A stretch of 64,000 nucleotides of DNA from Ostreiculturibacter nitratireducens (lineage in GTDB: Bacteria > Pseudomonadota > Alphaproteobacteria > Rhodobacterales > Rhodobacteraceae). The notes beneath the pieces are model-generated. The model was not told where the DNA came from and ran no database searches. It was given only the letters and a program-made list of their open reading frames with translations. The translations under genes were made by a program, and so were the position numbers. Positions 32,342 through 40,882 of the stretch are shown here, in pieces. Each line of letters starts with the position of its first letter. Position 1 is the first letter of the stretch. Location of the stretch: contig NZ_JAVQHL010000002.1 of the NCBI RefSeq assembly GCF_032670585.1, positions 310,001 through 374,000 on the forward strand, written 5' to 3'.

Positions 32342-33061
32342 GTGGCAGGTGCACGACCGACGGTCCTTCTGACGCGGCCAGAACCCGCTTCGCGCCGTTT
32401 CGCCGAAGCGCTGAGATCGCGGCTGGGCGAACTCAGGGTCGTGATATCGCCGGTGACCCGGACCGCCTTTCGCGCGCCGGATCTCCCCGACCGTGATTTC
32501 GCCGGCCTCGTCTTCACGTCCGAGAACGCCGTCACCGGCTTCTGCCGGCTTTCCCCCCGCCGCGACATCCATGCCTGGTGCGTGGGTGAACGCACGGCCG
32601 GCGCTGCGCGAAAGGAGGGTTTCGCCGTGACGAGAGGTCCGGGCGACGGGGCGGCGCTCGCCGAGGCAATGATCGCGGCCGCCGTGCCCGGCCCGGTTCT
32701 CTGGCCGCATGGTGCCGACATGGCCTTCGACATCGCCGAGAGGCTGAATTCGGCCGGAGTAGAGACTGTTTCGGCGGTGGTCTACGAACAGGAAGCCCTG
32801 CCGCCGACGGCCGAGGCGCAGGCGCTGCTTTCGGGAAGTGTTCCGGTTCTCCTGCCGCTGTTCTCGGCCCGCAGCGCGCGGCTGGTGGTCGATTGGGCGC
32901 GCGGCAGCACCGCGCCGTTCAGCGTCGCGGCCATGAGCGAGGCCGTCGCCAGGGCCTCCGAACCGCTCGCGGCCGGGAACCTCGTCGTCGCTGAGCGGCC
33001 GGATGCCGAGGCGATGCTGGATGCGATTGGGGCGCTTATTGACGCAGCCGACGCGCCTTGA
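32342..33061 (+). CDS. hemD: HemD, uroporphyrinogen-III synthase
   Basis: The 239-residue protein (GTG start at 32342) has the two-lobed HemD pattern: VLLTRPEPASRRFAEAL at the N-terminus, FAGLVFTSENAVTGFCRL, WCVGERTAGAARKEGF, then SVPVLLPLFSARSARLVVDW and a weakly conserved end. It cyclises hydroxymethylbilane to uroporphyrinogen III for haem, bacteriochlorophyll and cobalamin. HemD is poorly conserved in general, so the gene order hemD-mitofilin-HemY supports the call. Divergent tsaD-hemD order is common in alphaproteobacteria. Confidence 0.92.
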   Translation: MAGARPTVLLTRPEPASRRFAEALRSRLGELRVVISPVTRTAFRAPDLPDRDFAGLVFTSENAVTGFCRLSPRRDIHAWCVGERTAGAARKEGFAVTRGPGDGAALAEAMIAAAVPGPVLWPHGADMAFDIAERLNSAGVETVSAVVYEQEALPPTAEAQALLSGSVPVLLPLFSARSARLVVDWARGSTAPFSVAAMSEAVARASEPLAAGNLVVAERPDAEAMLDAIGALIDAADAP

Positions 33062-33149
33062 GGGGCGGACGGGTGCTGGCTAGAGTGATCTGGAATCCTG
33101 GCGCGGGTTAGTGCCCGAAACCCTAATGAGAATCGGAAGGAAATTGCCC

Positions 33150-34574
33150 GTGGCGAAAGCGCAAGAACCCGATCCCAAGGCCGATGCCGAGGTCGAAGCC
33201 GCAGAGGTGAAGTCGACTGAGGGCACGGAAGCCCAGGCAGAGGAGACGGTGCCGACGCCGGACGACGTGGTTGCGGTCGAGGAGCCCGCGCCGGAGCCCC
33301 CGCAAGTCGACGAAGTCCCGCAGGAAGCTCCGGCAGAGCCCGAGCCCGTGAAGACCGAACCGCCGGTCCGGCGGCGGGGCGGCTTCTGGCCGACCGCGCT
33401 CGGCGGGGTCGTGGCCGCAGGGATCGGCGCCGGAGCAGCGCTCTTCGTCTTCCCGGAAGGTTGGCGCGCGCCGGAGCCGGTAAAGGACGATGCCGCGATC
33501 ACGGAGCGGATCTCGACTGTCGAAGCGGAGCTCGCGCAGCTGAAGTCGGAAAGAGCCACGATCGCTTTCGTGGAGTCCCGGTTCGGGGAGATCTCCGCCC
33601 GGATCGACGAGATCGCGGCGCAGTTCCAGAACGCGGGCCCGGGCGAGGTCCTGGCGCCTTCGGGAGATACGGCGGCATTGGCTGCGGAACTGGCGGATTT
33701 GAAGGCGAACGCGGCTTCCGTCGACTTCGTCACAACGGGCCTCGACGAGATGTCGCGGCGCATCGATGCCCTTCAGGACAGCCTGCGCGCCATCGGTGCC
33801 GCGCCTGGTGAGGCGGGTTCGGCCGAAGGTATCGCCGCGCTTGCGGCCGATGTGGCGGAACTCAGGTCACGCGCGGCATCCGCAGAATTCGTGACCAACA
33901 GCGTCGGCGAACTGTCGGCCCGGATCGATTCGCTCGAAAGCGAAATCGCGGCGATCAGGGCGGAACTTGCCGAGGGCGGGGCAGCGGCAGCCGATATCGC
34001 TGCGGCGGCGGCCGAGGCCGAAGCGAAGATCGCGGAGGCCGAAGCCGAGGCCACCCGTCTGAAGCAGGAAACGGAAGCGGCGATGCAACGCGTCGCCGCC
34101 CGCGCCGCGCTGAGCCATGTGCAGGCCGCTTTCGAAACCGGAACGCCGATGGCCGGAGCGCTGGACGAACTCGCCGCGGCCGGTGTCGAAATCCCGGAAG
34201 CGCTTCGGGCGACAGCGGACGGCATGCCGAGCCTGCAGGCACTTCAGGGCTCCTTTCCGGACGCCGCGCGTGCCGCGCTGACCGAATCCCTCAAGGTGAC
34301 GACGGAGGACGCGGGCACGATGGATCGTATCGGGGCATTCCTGCGCAGCCAGACCGGTGCGCGATCGCTCGAACCGCGTGAGGGCGACGATCCGGACGCC
34401 GTGCTTTCGCGGGCCGAAGCGGCCCTGCGCGGGGGTGACCTCGCCGCGGCGATAGCCGAACTCGACGGGCTGCCCGAAGAGGGCAAGGCCGCGATGGAGC
34501 CCTGGACCGCCGGCGCAAGGGCGCGTCTTGCGGCTGCCGAGGCGATCGCCGCCCTTCCCGCAGCTCTGGATTGA
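33150..34574 (+). CDS. Mitofilin/Mic60-like inner membrane protein
   Basis: The 474-residue protein has an acidic, Pro-rich N-terminus, one membrane helix (ALGGVVAAGIGAGAALFVFP near residues 83-102) and a long periplasmic Ala/Glu-rich coiled coil with repeats of the type ARIDEIAAQ / RRIDALQDS / ARIDSLESE. It ends in a helical mitofilin-like region (RAEAALRGGDLAAAIAELDG, then ARARLAAAEAIAALPAALD). Alphaproteobacterial Mic60 relatives are encoded with haem genes and are linked to intracytoplasmic membrane shape. GTG 33150 is preferred: GGAAGGA lies 8 bp upstream. It is 10 bp before the HemY gene. Confidence 0.85.
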   Translation: MAKAQEPDPKADAEVEAAEVKSTEGTEAQAEETVPTPDDVVAVEEPAPEPPQVDEVPQEAPAEPEPVKTEPPVRRRGGFWPTALGGVVAAGIGAGAALFVFPEGWRAPEPVKDDAAITERISTVEAELAQLKSERATIAFVESRFGEISARIDEIAAQFQNAGPGEVLAPSGDTAALAAELADLKANAASVDFVTTGLDEMSRRIDALQDSLRAIGAAPGEAGSAEGIAALAADVAELRSRAASAEFVTNSVGELSARIDSLESEIAAIRAELAEGGAAAADIAAAAAEAEAKIAEAEAEATRLKQETEAAMQRVAARAALSHVQAAFETGTPMAGALDELAAAGVEIPEALRATADGMPSLQALQGSFPDAARAALTESLKVTTEDAGTMDRIGAFLRSQTGARSLEPREGDDPDAVLSRAEAALRGGDLAAAIAELDGLPEEGKAAMEPWTAGARARLAAAEAIAALPAALD

Positions 34575-34584
34575 GGGGGTCGCG

Positions 34585-36126
34585 ATGGTCTGGTCCTTGG
34601 TGAAGATCGTTCTCTTCGTCGCCGCGATCGCCCTGCTGACCCTCGGCGCGGGTTACCTCTCGGAATCGGGTGAGGGTATCCGAATCGCCGTGGCGGGCTG
34701 GGAATACACGCTCGACCCGCTTCAGACGGTCATTGCCGCGCTCGTTCTCCTGATCCTGGTCTGGCTTTCCATCCGGCTCGCGGGGCTTGCCGTCGCGATC
34801 CTGAAATTCCTGACCGGGGACGAAACCGCGTTCAGCCGCTATTTCGACCGCAACCGCGAGCGGAAGGGCTATCAGGCGCTGGCCGACGGCATGATGGCGG
34901 TGGCCTCGGGCGAAGGGCGGCTTGCGATTTCCAAGGCCGCGAAGGCCGAGAGATATCTGAACCGGCCGGATCTGACGAACCTTCTGACCGCGCAGGCGGC
35001 AGAGATGATCGGCGACACGAAGAAGGCGACGGAGGTCTACAAGCGTCTGCTTTCCGACGACCGCACGCGATTCGTCGGCATTCGCGGCCTGATGAAGCAG
35101 AAGCTTTCCGAGGGCGACACGGAAACGGCGCTGAAGCTTGCGGAAAAGGCCTATGCGCTGAAGCCGAAGCACGAGGAGGTGCAGGACGTCCTCCTGAAGC
35201 TTCAGGCCGAGAAGGGCGACTGGAAGGGCGCGCGGGTGACGCTTGGCCAGAAGCTCCGCCAGGGGCTCCTGCCGCGGGACGTGCACCGGAGGCGCGACGC
35301 CGTCCTGGCGTTGCAGGAAGCGAAAGGCATCTTCGCCGAAGGCACGCCGATCGAGGCGCGCGAGGCGGCGATCGGGGCGAATCGGCTGTCGCCCGACCTG
35401 ATCCCGGCGGCTGTCATGGCTGCGCGCAGCTACATCGCCGAGGGTCGGCCGAAATACGCGTCGCGCGTCATTCTCAAGGCCTGGGAGGCCCAGCCTCATC
35501 CGGACCTCGCCGCGGCCTTCGCCGAAATCGCGCCGGAGGAAAACCCGAGCGAGCGCCTGAAGCGTTTCGAATCTCTCCTGCGCCTGCGTCCCGACCACGC
35601 GGAGACGAAGCTCCTGCGAGCAGAACTCAACATCGCCGCCGAGGATTTCCCGGCCGCGCGCAGGGCGCTTGGCGACCTGCCAGAGACGGATCCGACCGCG
35701 CGTTCGCTGACGATCATGGCGGCTATCGAACGCGGCGAGGGAGCCGACGATGCGGCCGTTCGCGGCTGGCTGGCGCGCGCCCTGACCGCGAGCCGGGGCC
35801 CGCAGTGGTGCTGTGACAAGTGCCACAACATCCAGGCCGACTGGGCTCCGATCTGCGACAATTGCGGCGGCTTCGACACGCTGTCCTGGCGCGAACCGCC
35901 GCATGGCGGGGTGCCCTTGCCCCATGGCGCGGAGATGCTGCCGCTGATCGTCGGCAGCCCGGCACGCAGAGCAGAGGCGGAAGAAGAGGCCGCCGCCTAT
36001 GCCGAGGGCGCGGAGGAAGCCGAATCGCCGCGACCGCCGGATGCCTCGGAGGAGGAAATCGAAGACGCGCCCGTCGAGGAGCCGGAAGCCGTCGCGCTCG
36101 CCCGAGGGCTCCGGCCGGAAAATTAG
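34585..36126 (+). CDS. hemY: HemY-family TPR membrane protein with C-terminal zinc ribbon
   Basis: The 513-residue protein has two N-terminal membrane helices (VWSLVKIVLFVAAIALLTLG and TVIAALVLLILVWLSIRLAG) bounding a short periplasmic loop, the HemY_N domain, followed by TPR-like helical pairs. Near residue 410 a CDKC...CDNC four-Cys zinc ribbon follows, and a Glu/Ala/Pro-rich tail ends the protein. This HemY is the Pfam HemY_N type, not protoporphyrinogen oxidase. Its role in late haem synthesis is inferred from gene order and remains unclear. ATG 34585 has a GAGGGGG ribosome site; it follows the mitofilin gene by 10 bp. Confidence 0.9.
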   Translation: MVWSLVKIVLFVAAIALLTLGAGYLSESGEGIRIAVAGWEYTLDPLQTVIAALVLLILVWLSIRLAGLAVAILKFLTGDETAFSRYFDRNRERKGYQALADGMMAVASGEGRLAISKAAKAERYLNRPDLTNLLTAQAAEMIGDTKKATEVYKRLLSDDRTRFVGIRGLMKQKLSEGDTETALKLAEKAYALKPKHEEVQDVLLKLQAEKGDWKGARVTLGQKLRQGLLPRDVHRRRDAVLALQEAKGIFAEGTPIEAREAAIGANRLSPDLIPAAVMAARSYIAEGRPKYASRVILKAWEAQPHPDLAAAFAEIAPEENPSERLKRFESLLRLRPDHAETKLLRAELNIAAEDFPAARRALGDLPETDPTARSLTIMAAIERGEGADDAAVRGWLARALTASRGPQWCCDKCHNIQADWAPICDNCGGFDTLSWREPPHGGVPLPHGAEMLPLIVGSPARRAEAEEEAAAYAEGAEEAESPRPPDASEEEIEDAPVEEPEAVALARGLRPEN

Positions 36127-36170
36127 GGCTACACACCCGCTTCCGATGGTGCTATTGGGCGCGCCACCAG

Positions 36171-36246
36171 GCCGGTGTAGCTCAGCTGGTAGAGCACGTC
36201 ATTCGTAATGATGGGGTCGGGGGTTCGAGTCCCTTCACCGGCACCA
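36171..36246 (+). tRNA. tRNA-Thr (anticodon CGT)
   Basis: A 76-base cloverleaf with encoded CCA: acceptor stem GCCGGTG / CACCGGC, D arm GCTC-AGCTGGTAG-AGC, anticodon stem CGTCA / TGATG with loop TTCGTAA (anticodon CGT, reads ACG), and T arm GGGGG-TTCGAGT-CCCTT (one G.T pair). No att-like duplication of its 3' end was found downstream. Confidence 0.97.
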
Positions 36247-36478
36247 CTTCCCCTCCAAAGAAGTGTAGAGAGAACGGGAAAACCCCGTGGCAACAGGATT
36301 TTCTGACGATCCTTCCTCCACCGGCGCCTGGAATCGCGCGATGCGATAGCCCGATTTCGGGGTGGCGGTCCGGGTGCTGCCAAGCGCTGCGAGGGGCGAA
36401 ACTCCAGGGACGCCGGGCTTCGCCCGTCGATTCGAGATCCGAGGCCTCTGGCGAAGCCTCACGAGTCCTTTTGCCGGC

Positions 36479-37378
36479 TCACGCCGCACCCCTCGGGGCG
36501 AGACGTTCGCGCTTGCGGCGCATCCGCTTCTGCATCGCCTCGTCCCCGGCTTCGGTTCCGTCGTGCCAGGTGCCGAACAGCTTGTCCAACGGGACCAGCG
36601 CGTCGCCGTAGGTCACCTCGAAGTACTTGTGGTGAAGGTAGTGCGTGTAGGCATGCGTCTTCATGGCGCGCTCCTCGTCGGCCGAAACGATCCTGTCGAA
36701 GCCGATGTGGCCCACGATCGCCCCCGTTCCCGACCAGTTCAGCGAACAGAGCGCGATCATCGGGTGCGACGGCAGGACCAGATGCACGAGCGAGGCCGAG
36801 AAGAACATCGCCTGTTCGACCGGGTGCATCGACAGCGACGACCAGGGACTGGGATTGACCGAGTTGTGGTGGACCGAATGGACGTGCTTGTGGAGGAACG
36901 GCGTGTGGATCAGCCGGTGGCCGATCTACCAGTGCGCCTCGTGCCAGATCGGCACGCCGGTCACGTAGGTGCGGATGGCACCGTCGAGCGCTTGGCTTCG
37001 GGACCAGAAGACCTCGGCTTTCCTGTTCCCCGGGAACTGGCCGTTGTATTTGAACGCGGTGCCCTGCCGGCGCTTTCTGTAGAGCCGCCACTCCATCGCG
37101 CCTTAGAAGATCAGGACAGCGGCGGAGTTGCGAAGGTAGATCAGCGCGATCCATCCGGGGGCGAAGGTCTTCAGCGTTCCGACGCTCGGCGTGAGGAGGA
37201 ACCAGTAGATGGCGGACAGAGCCATCCACGAGACGTTCCAGGGCAGGAAGTAGCCCTTGAGGAACCCGAGGATTTCATTCGCCTCCCAGGGAAACCGCCA
37301 GATCGGCGCGATCATGTTCGGCCGGTTCGGCTTCCAGTCGCCGCGCTTGTTCCGGGTCCCGTATTGCAGGTCCTCCAT
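36479..37378 (-). pseudogene. Sterol desaturase / fatty acid hydroxylase family gene with two in-frame stops
   Basis: One reading frame from ATG 37378 to the TGA ending at 36479 encodes about 299 codons of a sterol desaturase family protein. The N-terminus is MEDLQYGTRNKRGDWKPNRP, and the His clusters HRLIH, HSVHHNSVNP and THYLHHKYFEV of the di-iron centre are intact. The frame is broken by TAA at 37103-37105 (after SAAVLIF, before GAMEW) and TAG at 36926-36928 (after HEAHW, just before IGHRLIH). There is no frameshift. The three fragments stay collinear, so decay is recent or the stops are sequencing errors or are suppressed. The family hydroxylates or desaturates lipids in the membrane. Confidence 0.85.
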
Positions 37379-37515
37379 GAAGGCCTCCCGTCCACGGGCA
37401 AATCATACCTGAACCGATGCACCGGTCGACATCCATGTCGGAGGCCTTTGCACCAGTCGGCGCGTTGGGACGCGAGGCATGGGTTCATCCCGGCCACGCC
37501 AGCGCGGCCAGCCGC

Positions 37516-38241
37516 CTAATCGCCTGCCGCATCCTCCCGTGGAGCGTTCGACCGGAGGATCCGGGTGAATCGCGCCGGGCCCGATACCTCGGGCATGTCG
37601 GGGGGGACGTTCGCGAGGTTCGCGATCAGGATGGTGTCCGAAGCCAGCCGGGCGAGTTCCCTGCGCAATGCCTCGGCATCTCGCGGCCGGATGACTTCGC
37701 GCGGGACGACGGTCTCGGGGGCAGCGGCGGTTTCGTCGGCAAGAATGACCTTGAGCGGCCTGTGAAGGTCCGCCGCGAGGTCTTGCGCTATCGCTTCGAG
37801 TTCGGGGTCGGCATGCGATCCCGCGAGGTAGACCACGTCGCCGGACGTCCTGGCGAGCGGCGCGCCGCCAAGCACAAGGACGTCGCCCGCCAAAGCGGCC
37901 TCGGTCAGTAACGCGGCCATCCGACCGGTCCGGCGGGCGAAGGACCAGCGCGCCGGAAGGGAACTCGCGGCGGCGGCAAGTTCCCTTTCGAACCGTTCCG
38001 CATCGCGCAGGAAGGCCGCGGCCATGCTCTCCGCGCCGATCCCGGAGACTCTCTGGCCGGCCGGAGTGATTATCCGCGCCCCCGGTCGGCGGGCTATGGC
38101 GAGGACCGCCTCTTCCTCGATGAGAACGGCATTGAGTTCGCCCGAGAAGCGGGCCGCGACCCGAAGCCCGATCCTGAGCGCCGAGTGCGCCTCGGCGTAG
38201 CAGGTCGCCCCAAGAACGATGCGCGCGCGCGCCTCTGTCAT
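37516..38241 (-). CDS. USP-like protein encoded with the Lon-like protease
   Basis: The 241-residue protein begins with an alternating beta/alpha pattern (ARIVLGATCYAEAHSALRIG, ...GELNAVLIEEEAVLAIARRP) that resembles universal stress protein domains, and a second region (AALLTEAALAGDVLVLGGAP) also fits. The GxxG-x9-G(S/T) nucleotide motif of ATP-binding USPs is not clear, so the assignment is tentative. The gene overlaps the stop of the Lon-like protease gene (ATGA), making it the second cistron. It may share that protein's stress role. The C-terminal third has no recognised motif. Confidence 0.6.
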   Translation of the reverse strand: MTEARARIVLGATCYAEAHSALRIGLRVAARFSGELNAVLIEEEAVLAIARRPGARIITPAGQRVSGIGAESMAAAFLRDAERFERELAAAASSLPARWSFARRTGRMAALLTEAALAGDVLVLGGAPLARTSGDVVYLAGSHADPELEAIAQDLAADLHRPLKVILADETAAAPETVVPREVIRPRDAEALRRELARLASDTILIANLANVPPDMPEVSGPARFTRILRSNAPREDAAGD

Positions 38242-40676
38242 TCGTCCTCTCCTTCCTTGCCGCGTTTCTGGCCGAAGCGCCGCCTGACCTCCGCGAACTC
38301 GGTCAGCCGGGCCTCGACTAGACCGTTCACGCTGTCTTCGGGGAAGGCCCCTTTGGAGTCGCGGTCGCCAGCGGGCCGGCCTGTCAGCAGCGAGATGCCC
38401 TCGTCGATCGTGCCGATCGGGATGATGCGGAACTTGCCCTCGCGCACGGCATTCACGACCCGGTCGCGCAGGACGAGGTGCTTGACGTTCGACACCGGGA
38501 TCAGCACGCCCTGCCGCCCGGTGAGGCCCGCCCGGGCGCAGGTGTCGAAGAACCCCTCGATCTTTTCGTTCACTCCGCCGATGGCCTGCACGTCGCCGAA
38601 CTGGTTGACCGAGCCCGTCACGGCGAAGGACTGGTCGATCGGCAGGTTCGCGAGCGCGGACAGGAGCGCGAATAGCTCCGCCGCCGACGCACTGTCGCCC
38701 TCGACCCCGCCATAGCTCTGCTCGAAGACGAGGCTTGCCCAGAGCGACATGGGAAGTTCGGTGGCGTAATGCCCGGCGAGGTAGCCCGACAGGATCATGA
38801 CACCCTTCGAATGGATCGGCCCGCCAAGCTCGGTTTCGCGTTCGATGTCCACGACCTTGCCCGAGCCGACGCGGACCCGCGCCGTGACGCGGGACGGTCT
38901 GCCGAAGCGCGTGCCGCCGAGGTCGATCACGGACAGCGCGTTGATCTGGCCCACGCGGGCGCCGTCCATGTCGATCAGGAGCGTGCCGCGCGCGACGGCG
39001 TCCTCGGAAAGTTCCCTGATCCGCCCTGCCCGGCGATCGGCCGCGGCGATCGCGGTTTCGATGTCCTCCTCGCGGATCGCCTCCGCGCCGGCTTCCCGTG
39101 CCCAGTGATCGGCTTCGCAGAGGAGGTCCGAGAGCTTGCCGATGTTCAGCGTGAACCGTTCGGCATCGTCCGCGACGCGCGCGCTTTCCAGAAGAAGCCG
39201 GCCAACGCCGTCCGCGCGGATCGGGCTGAGGCCCTCGCGGCGTACGATGCTTGCCGACAGGCGGGCAAAGAGTTCCCGCGTCTCCGGCGAGCGCGGGACG
39301 ATGTCGTCGAAATCGGCTTCCAGCTTGAAGAGCCGGGGGAATTCCGGATCGAGCGCGGTCAGGAGATAATAGAGGATCCGCTCTCCGACGAGCACCACGC
39401 GCACCGAGAGCGGGACCGGGTCGGGCTCCAGCGACACCGTGGAGATGAGGCTCAGCCTTTCCCCGGCGGAGAAGATCTTGATCTCTCCCGTCCGGATGCA
39501 GCGCTTGAGCGCGTCCCAGGCGAAAGGCTCGGTCAGCAGCTGGCGCGCGTCCAGCACGAGGTAGCCGCCGTTGGCCCGATGCAGCGCGCCGGGGCGGATC
39601 ATGGTGAAGTTGGTGACGAGCGTGCCCTGATGCGAGATGTATTCGATCCGCCCGATGAGGTTCGAAAGCGTCGGCAGGGTCTCCACCACGACGGGAGCGC
39701 CGTCCTGCCCGTCGGCCTGCGATACGACGACGTTCACGAGGTAGCGCTGGAACTGCGGCTTCGTGTAATGCTTCGTGGTCGCCACCGGGAACCCCCCGGC
39801 GCGCGCGCCCTCTTCCTGGATCAGGAAGAGCTCCGCATTCTCGATCATGTCCTTCCGCATCGCCTTGAAGAAGGCGATCACTTCGTCCTGGCCTTCGAAC
39901 TGCGCCATCGCGTCGCTGATCGCGGCGTCGACGCCGCCCTCGGCCATCGCGACGTTCAGTTCCTCGACCTTGCGACGCTGATCCTTGACGCGTTTCGGCA
40001 CGTGCTTGAGGATGGCCTCGAGTTCGTCCTCGGTCTTGCCGACGGCCTCGTCGATCTTCTCGCGTTCCTCGGGCGGAAGCTCGCGGTAGGCCTCGGGGGT
40101 CAGAACCTCCCCGTCCCGCAGGGCCGCAACCGCGAAGCCCATCGGCGTCCGGAGGATCGCGACCGACCTAGCACGGGCCTTTTCGGCCAGCTCCGTCATC
40201 GCCGCTTCCTGCTCCTTGGAGAACTCCTCCTCAACGGAGCGCCTGCGGGTCTGGTAGTCCTCGGATTCGAAGAGCGCAGGAAGGTCGTTCGCCAGATCGT
40301 CGATCAATTTCTCGACGACCTTCCGAAGCTCTTCGGCCTTGCCCGAGGAGAGCCGAATAGCCTTGGGGCGGCGGGGATCGTCGAAGTTGTTCACATAGAC
40401 CCAGTCGTTCGGGTTGTCGCGTTCCGCCGCGGCGCGGGCGAGTTCGGCGCGCGTGGCTTCGTGCCGGCCGCTGCCGGCATTCCCGAGAACGAAGAGGTTG
40501 AAGGTGGAATGGGGCACCTTGGCCGCCATCCGGATCGCGCCCAGGGCGCGGTCCTGACCGGGCCAAGCGTCAAGAGGCTCGAGCTCTTTCGTGGTGGCGA
40601 AACCAAGTGTGTCCGGGTCGAAATCGCCCCCGAGGGCTTCGGCGCCAAGTGGTTCCGCCGTCACGATTTTGGTCAT
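38238..40676 (-). CDS. Lon-like protease (AAA_32/Lon_C family, LonB/YcbZ type)
   Basis: The 812-residue protein begins MTKIVTAEPLGAEALGGDFD. It has a nucleotide-binding-like FVLGNAGSGRHEAT near residues 51-64 in which the Walker A Lys is Arg, a long helical insertion, a Walker-B-like GGYLVLDARQLL without the second acidic residue, and a C-terminal Lon protease domain. The Ser is in GGVEGDSASAAELFALL and the Lys in GGVNEKIEGFF, so the Ser-Lys dyad is intact. Proteolysis may therefore be ATP-independent or weakly ATP-dependent (inference). ATG 40676 is preferred over an upstream in-frame start lying in the promoter region. A dyad and FNR-like boxes lie upstream. Confidence 0.85.
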   Translation of the reverse strand: MTKIVTAEPLGAEALGGDFDPDTLGFATTKELEPLDAWPGQDRALGAIRMAAKVPHSTFNLFVLGNAGSGRHEATRAELARAAAERDNPNDWVYVNNFDDPRRPKAIRLSSGKAEELRKVVEKLIDDLANDLPALFESEDYQTRRRSVEEEFSKEQEAAMTELAEKARARSVAILRTPMGFAVAALRDGEVLTPEAYRELPPEEREKIDEAVGKTEDELEAILKHVPKRVKDQRRKVEELNVAMAEGGVDAAISDAMAQFEGQDEVIAFFKAMRKDMIENAELFLIQEEGARAGGFPVATTKHYTKPQFQRYLVNVVVSQADGQDGAPVVVETLPTLSNLIGRIEYISHQGTLVTNFTMIRPGALHRANGGYLVLDARQLLTEPFAWDALKRCIRTGEIKIFSAGERLSLISTVSLEPDPVPLSVRVVLVGERILYYLLTALDPEFPRLFKLEADFDDIVPRSPETRELFARLSASIVRREGLSPIRADGVGRLLLESARVADDAERFTLNIGKLSDLLCEADHWAREAGAEAIREEDIETAIAAADRRAGRIRELSEDAVARGTLLIDMDGARVGQINALSVIDLGGTRFGRPSRVTARVRVGSGKVVDIERETELGGPIHSKGVMILSGYLAGHYATELPMSLWASLVFEQSYGGVEGDSASAAELFALLSALANLPIDQSFAVTGSVNQFGDVQAIGGVNEKIEGFFDTCARAGLTGRQGVLIPVSNVKHLVLRDRVVNAVREGKFRIIPIGTIDEGISLLTGRPAGDRDSKGAFPEDSVNGLVEARLTEFAEVRRRFGQKRGKEGEDE

Positions 40677-40701
40677 CTCGTCTTTCCTGCCTGCTGTTTG
40701 G

Positions 40702-40721
40702 GTCAACGTTCGGAGGTTGAC
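40702..40721. promoter_or_regulatory. GTCAAC-N8-GTTGAC palindrome upstream of the Lon-like gene
   Basis: GTCAAC (40702-40707) and GTTGAC (40716-40721) form a perfect 6-bp dyad 26-45 bp upstream of the Lon-like protease ATG, a position suited to an operator. The regulator is unknown. Confidence 0.35.
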
Positions 40722-40742
40722 AGCGACAGGGTGCGCCCGAGA

Positions 40743-40756
40743 ATGATATTCGTCAA
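40743..40756. promoter_or_regulatory. FNR/FixK-like box, one mismatch
   Basis: ATGAT-ATTC-GTCAA differs from TTGAT-N4-GTCAA only at its first base. It lies in the divergent region between the Lon-like and RND operons, 67-80 bp upstream of the Lon-like ATG. Confidence 0.35.
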
Positions 40757-40795
40757 ATCGCGGCACTCTGCCGCGCCATTGTGCAACCTTGCCGG

Positions 40796-40809
40796 TTGAC
40801 ATGGCTCAA
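40796..40809. promoter_or_regulatory. FNR/FixK-like box upstream of the RND operon
   Basis: TTGAC-ATGG-CTCAA matches TTGA-N6-TCAA exactly. A TACATT sequence at 40833-40838 could be the -10 of the RND operon, which would put the box centre near -42, the class II activator position. TTGACA could alternatively be a -35 hexamer. Confidence 0.42.
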
Positions 40810-40882
40810 GGAATTCACCATGTGATCGCCAATACATTCAAGAAACGGAATATCAAGCGAACAGCTTGAAAGGAACGGGAAC

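Noticed and set aside
34585..36126. Protoporphyrinogen oxidase (the other HemY)
   Set aside because: There is no FAD-binding motif; the two helices plus TPRs fit the HemY_N family.
36247..36478. Integration site (att) or mobile element downstream of tRNA-Thr
   Set aside because: No duplicate of the tRNA 3' end, no integrase and no phage genes. A short CCACCGGCGCC near 36320 is only a partial resemblance. I see nothing else in this stretch.
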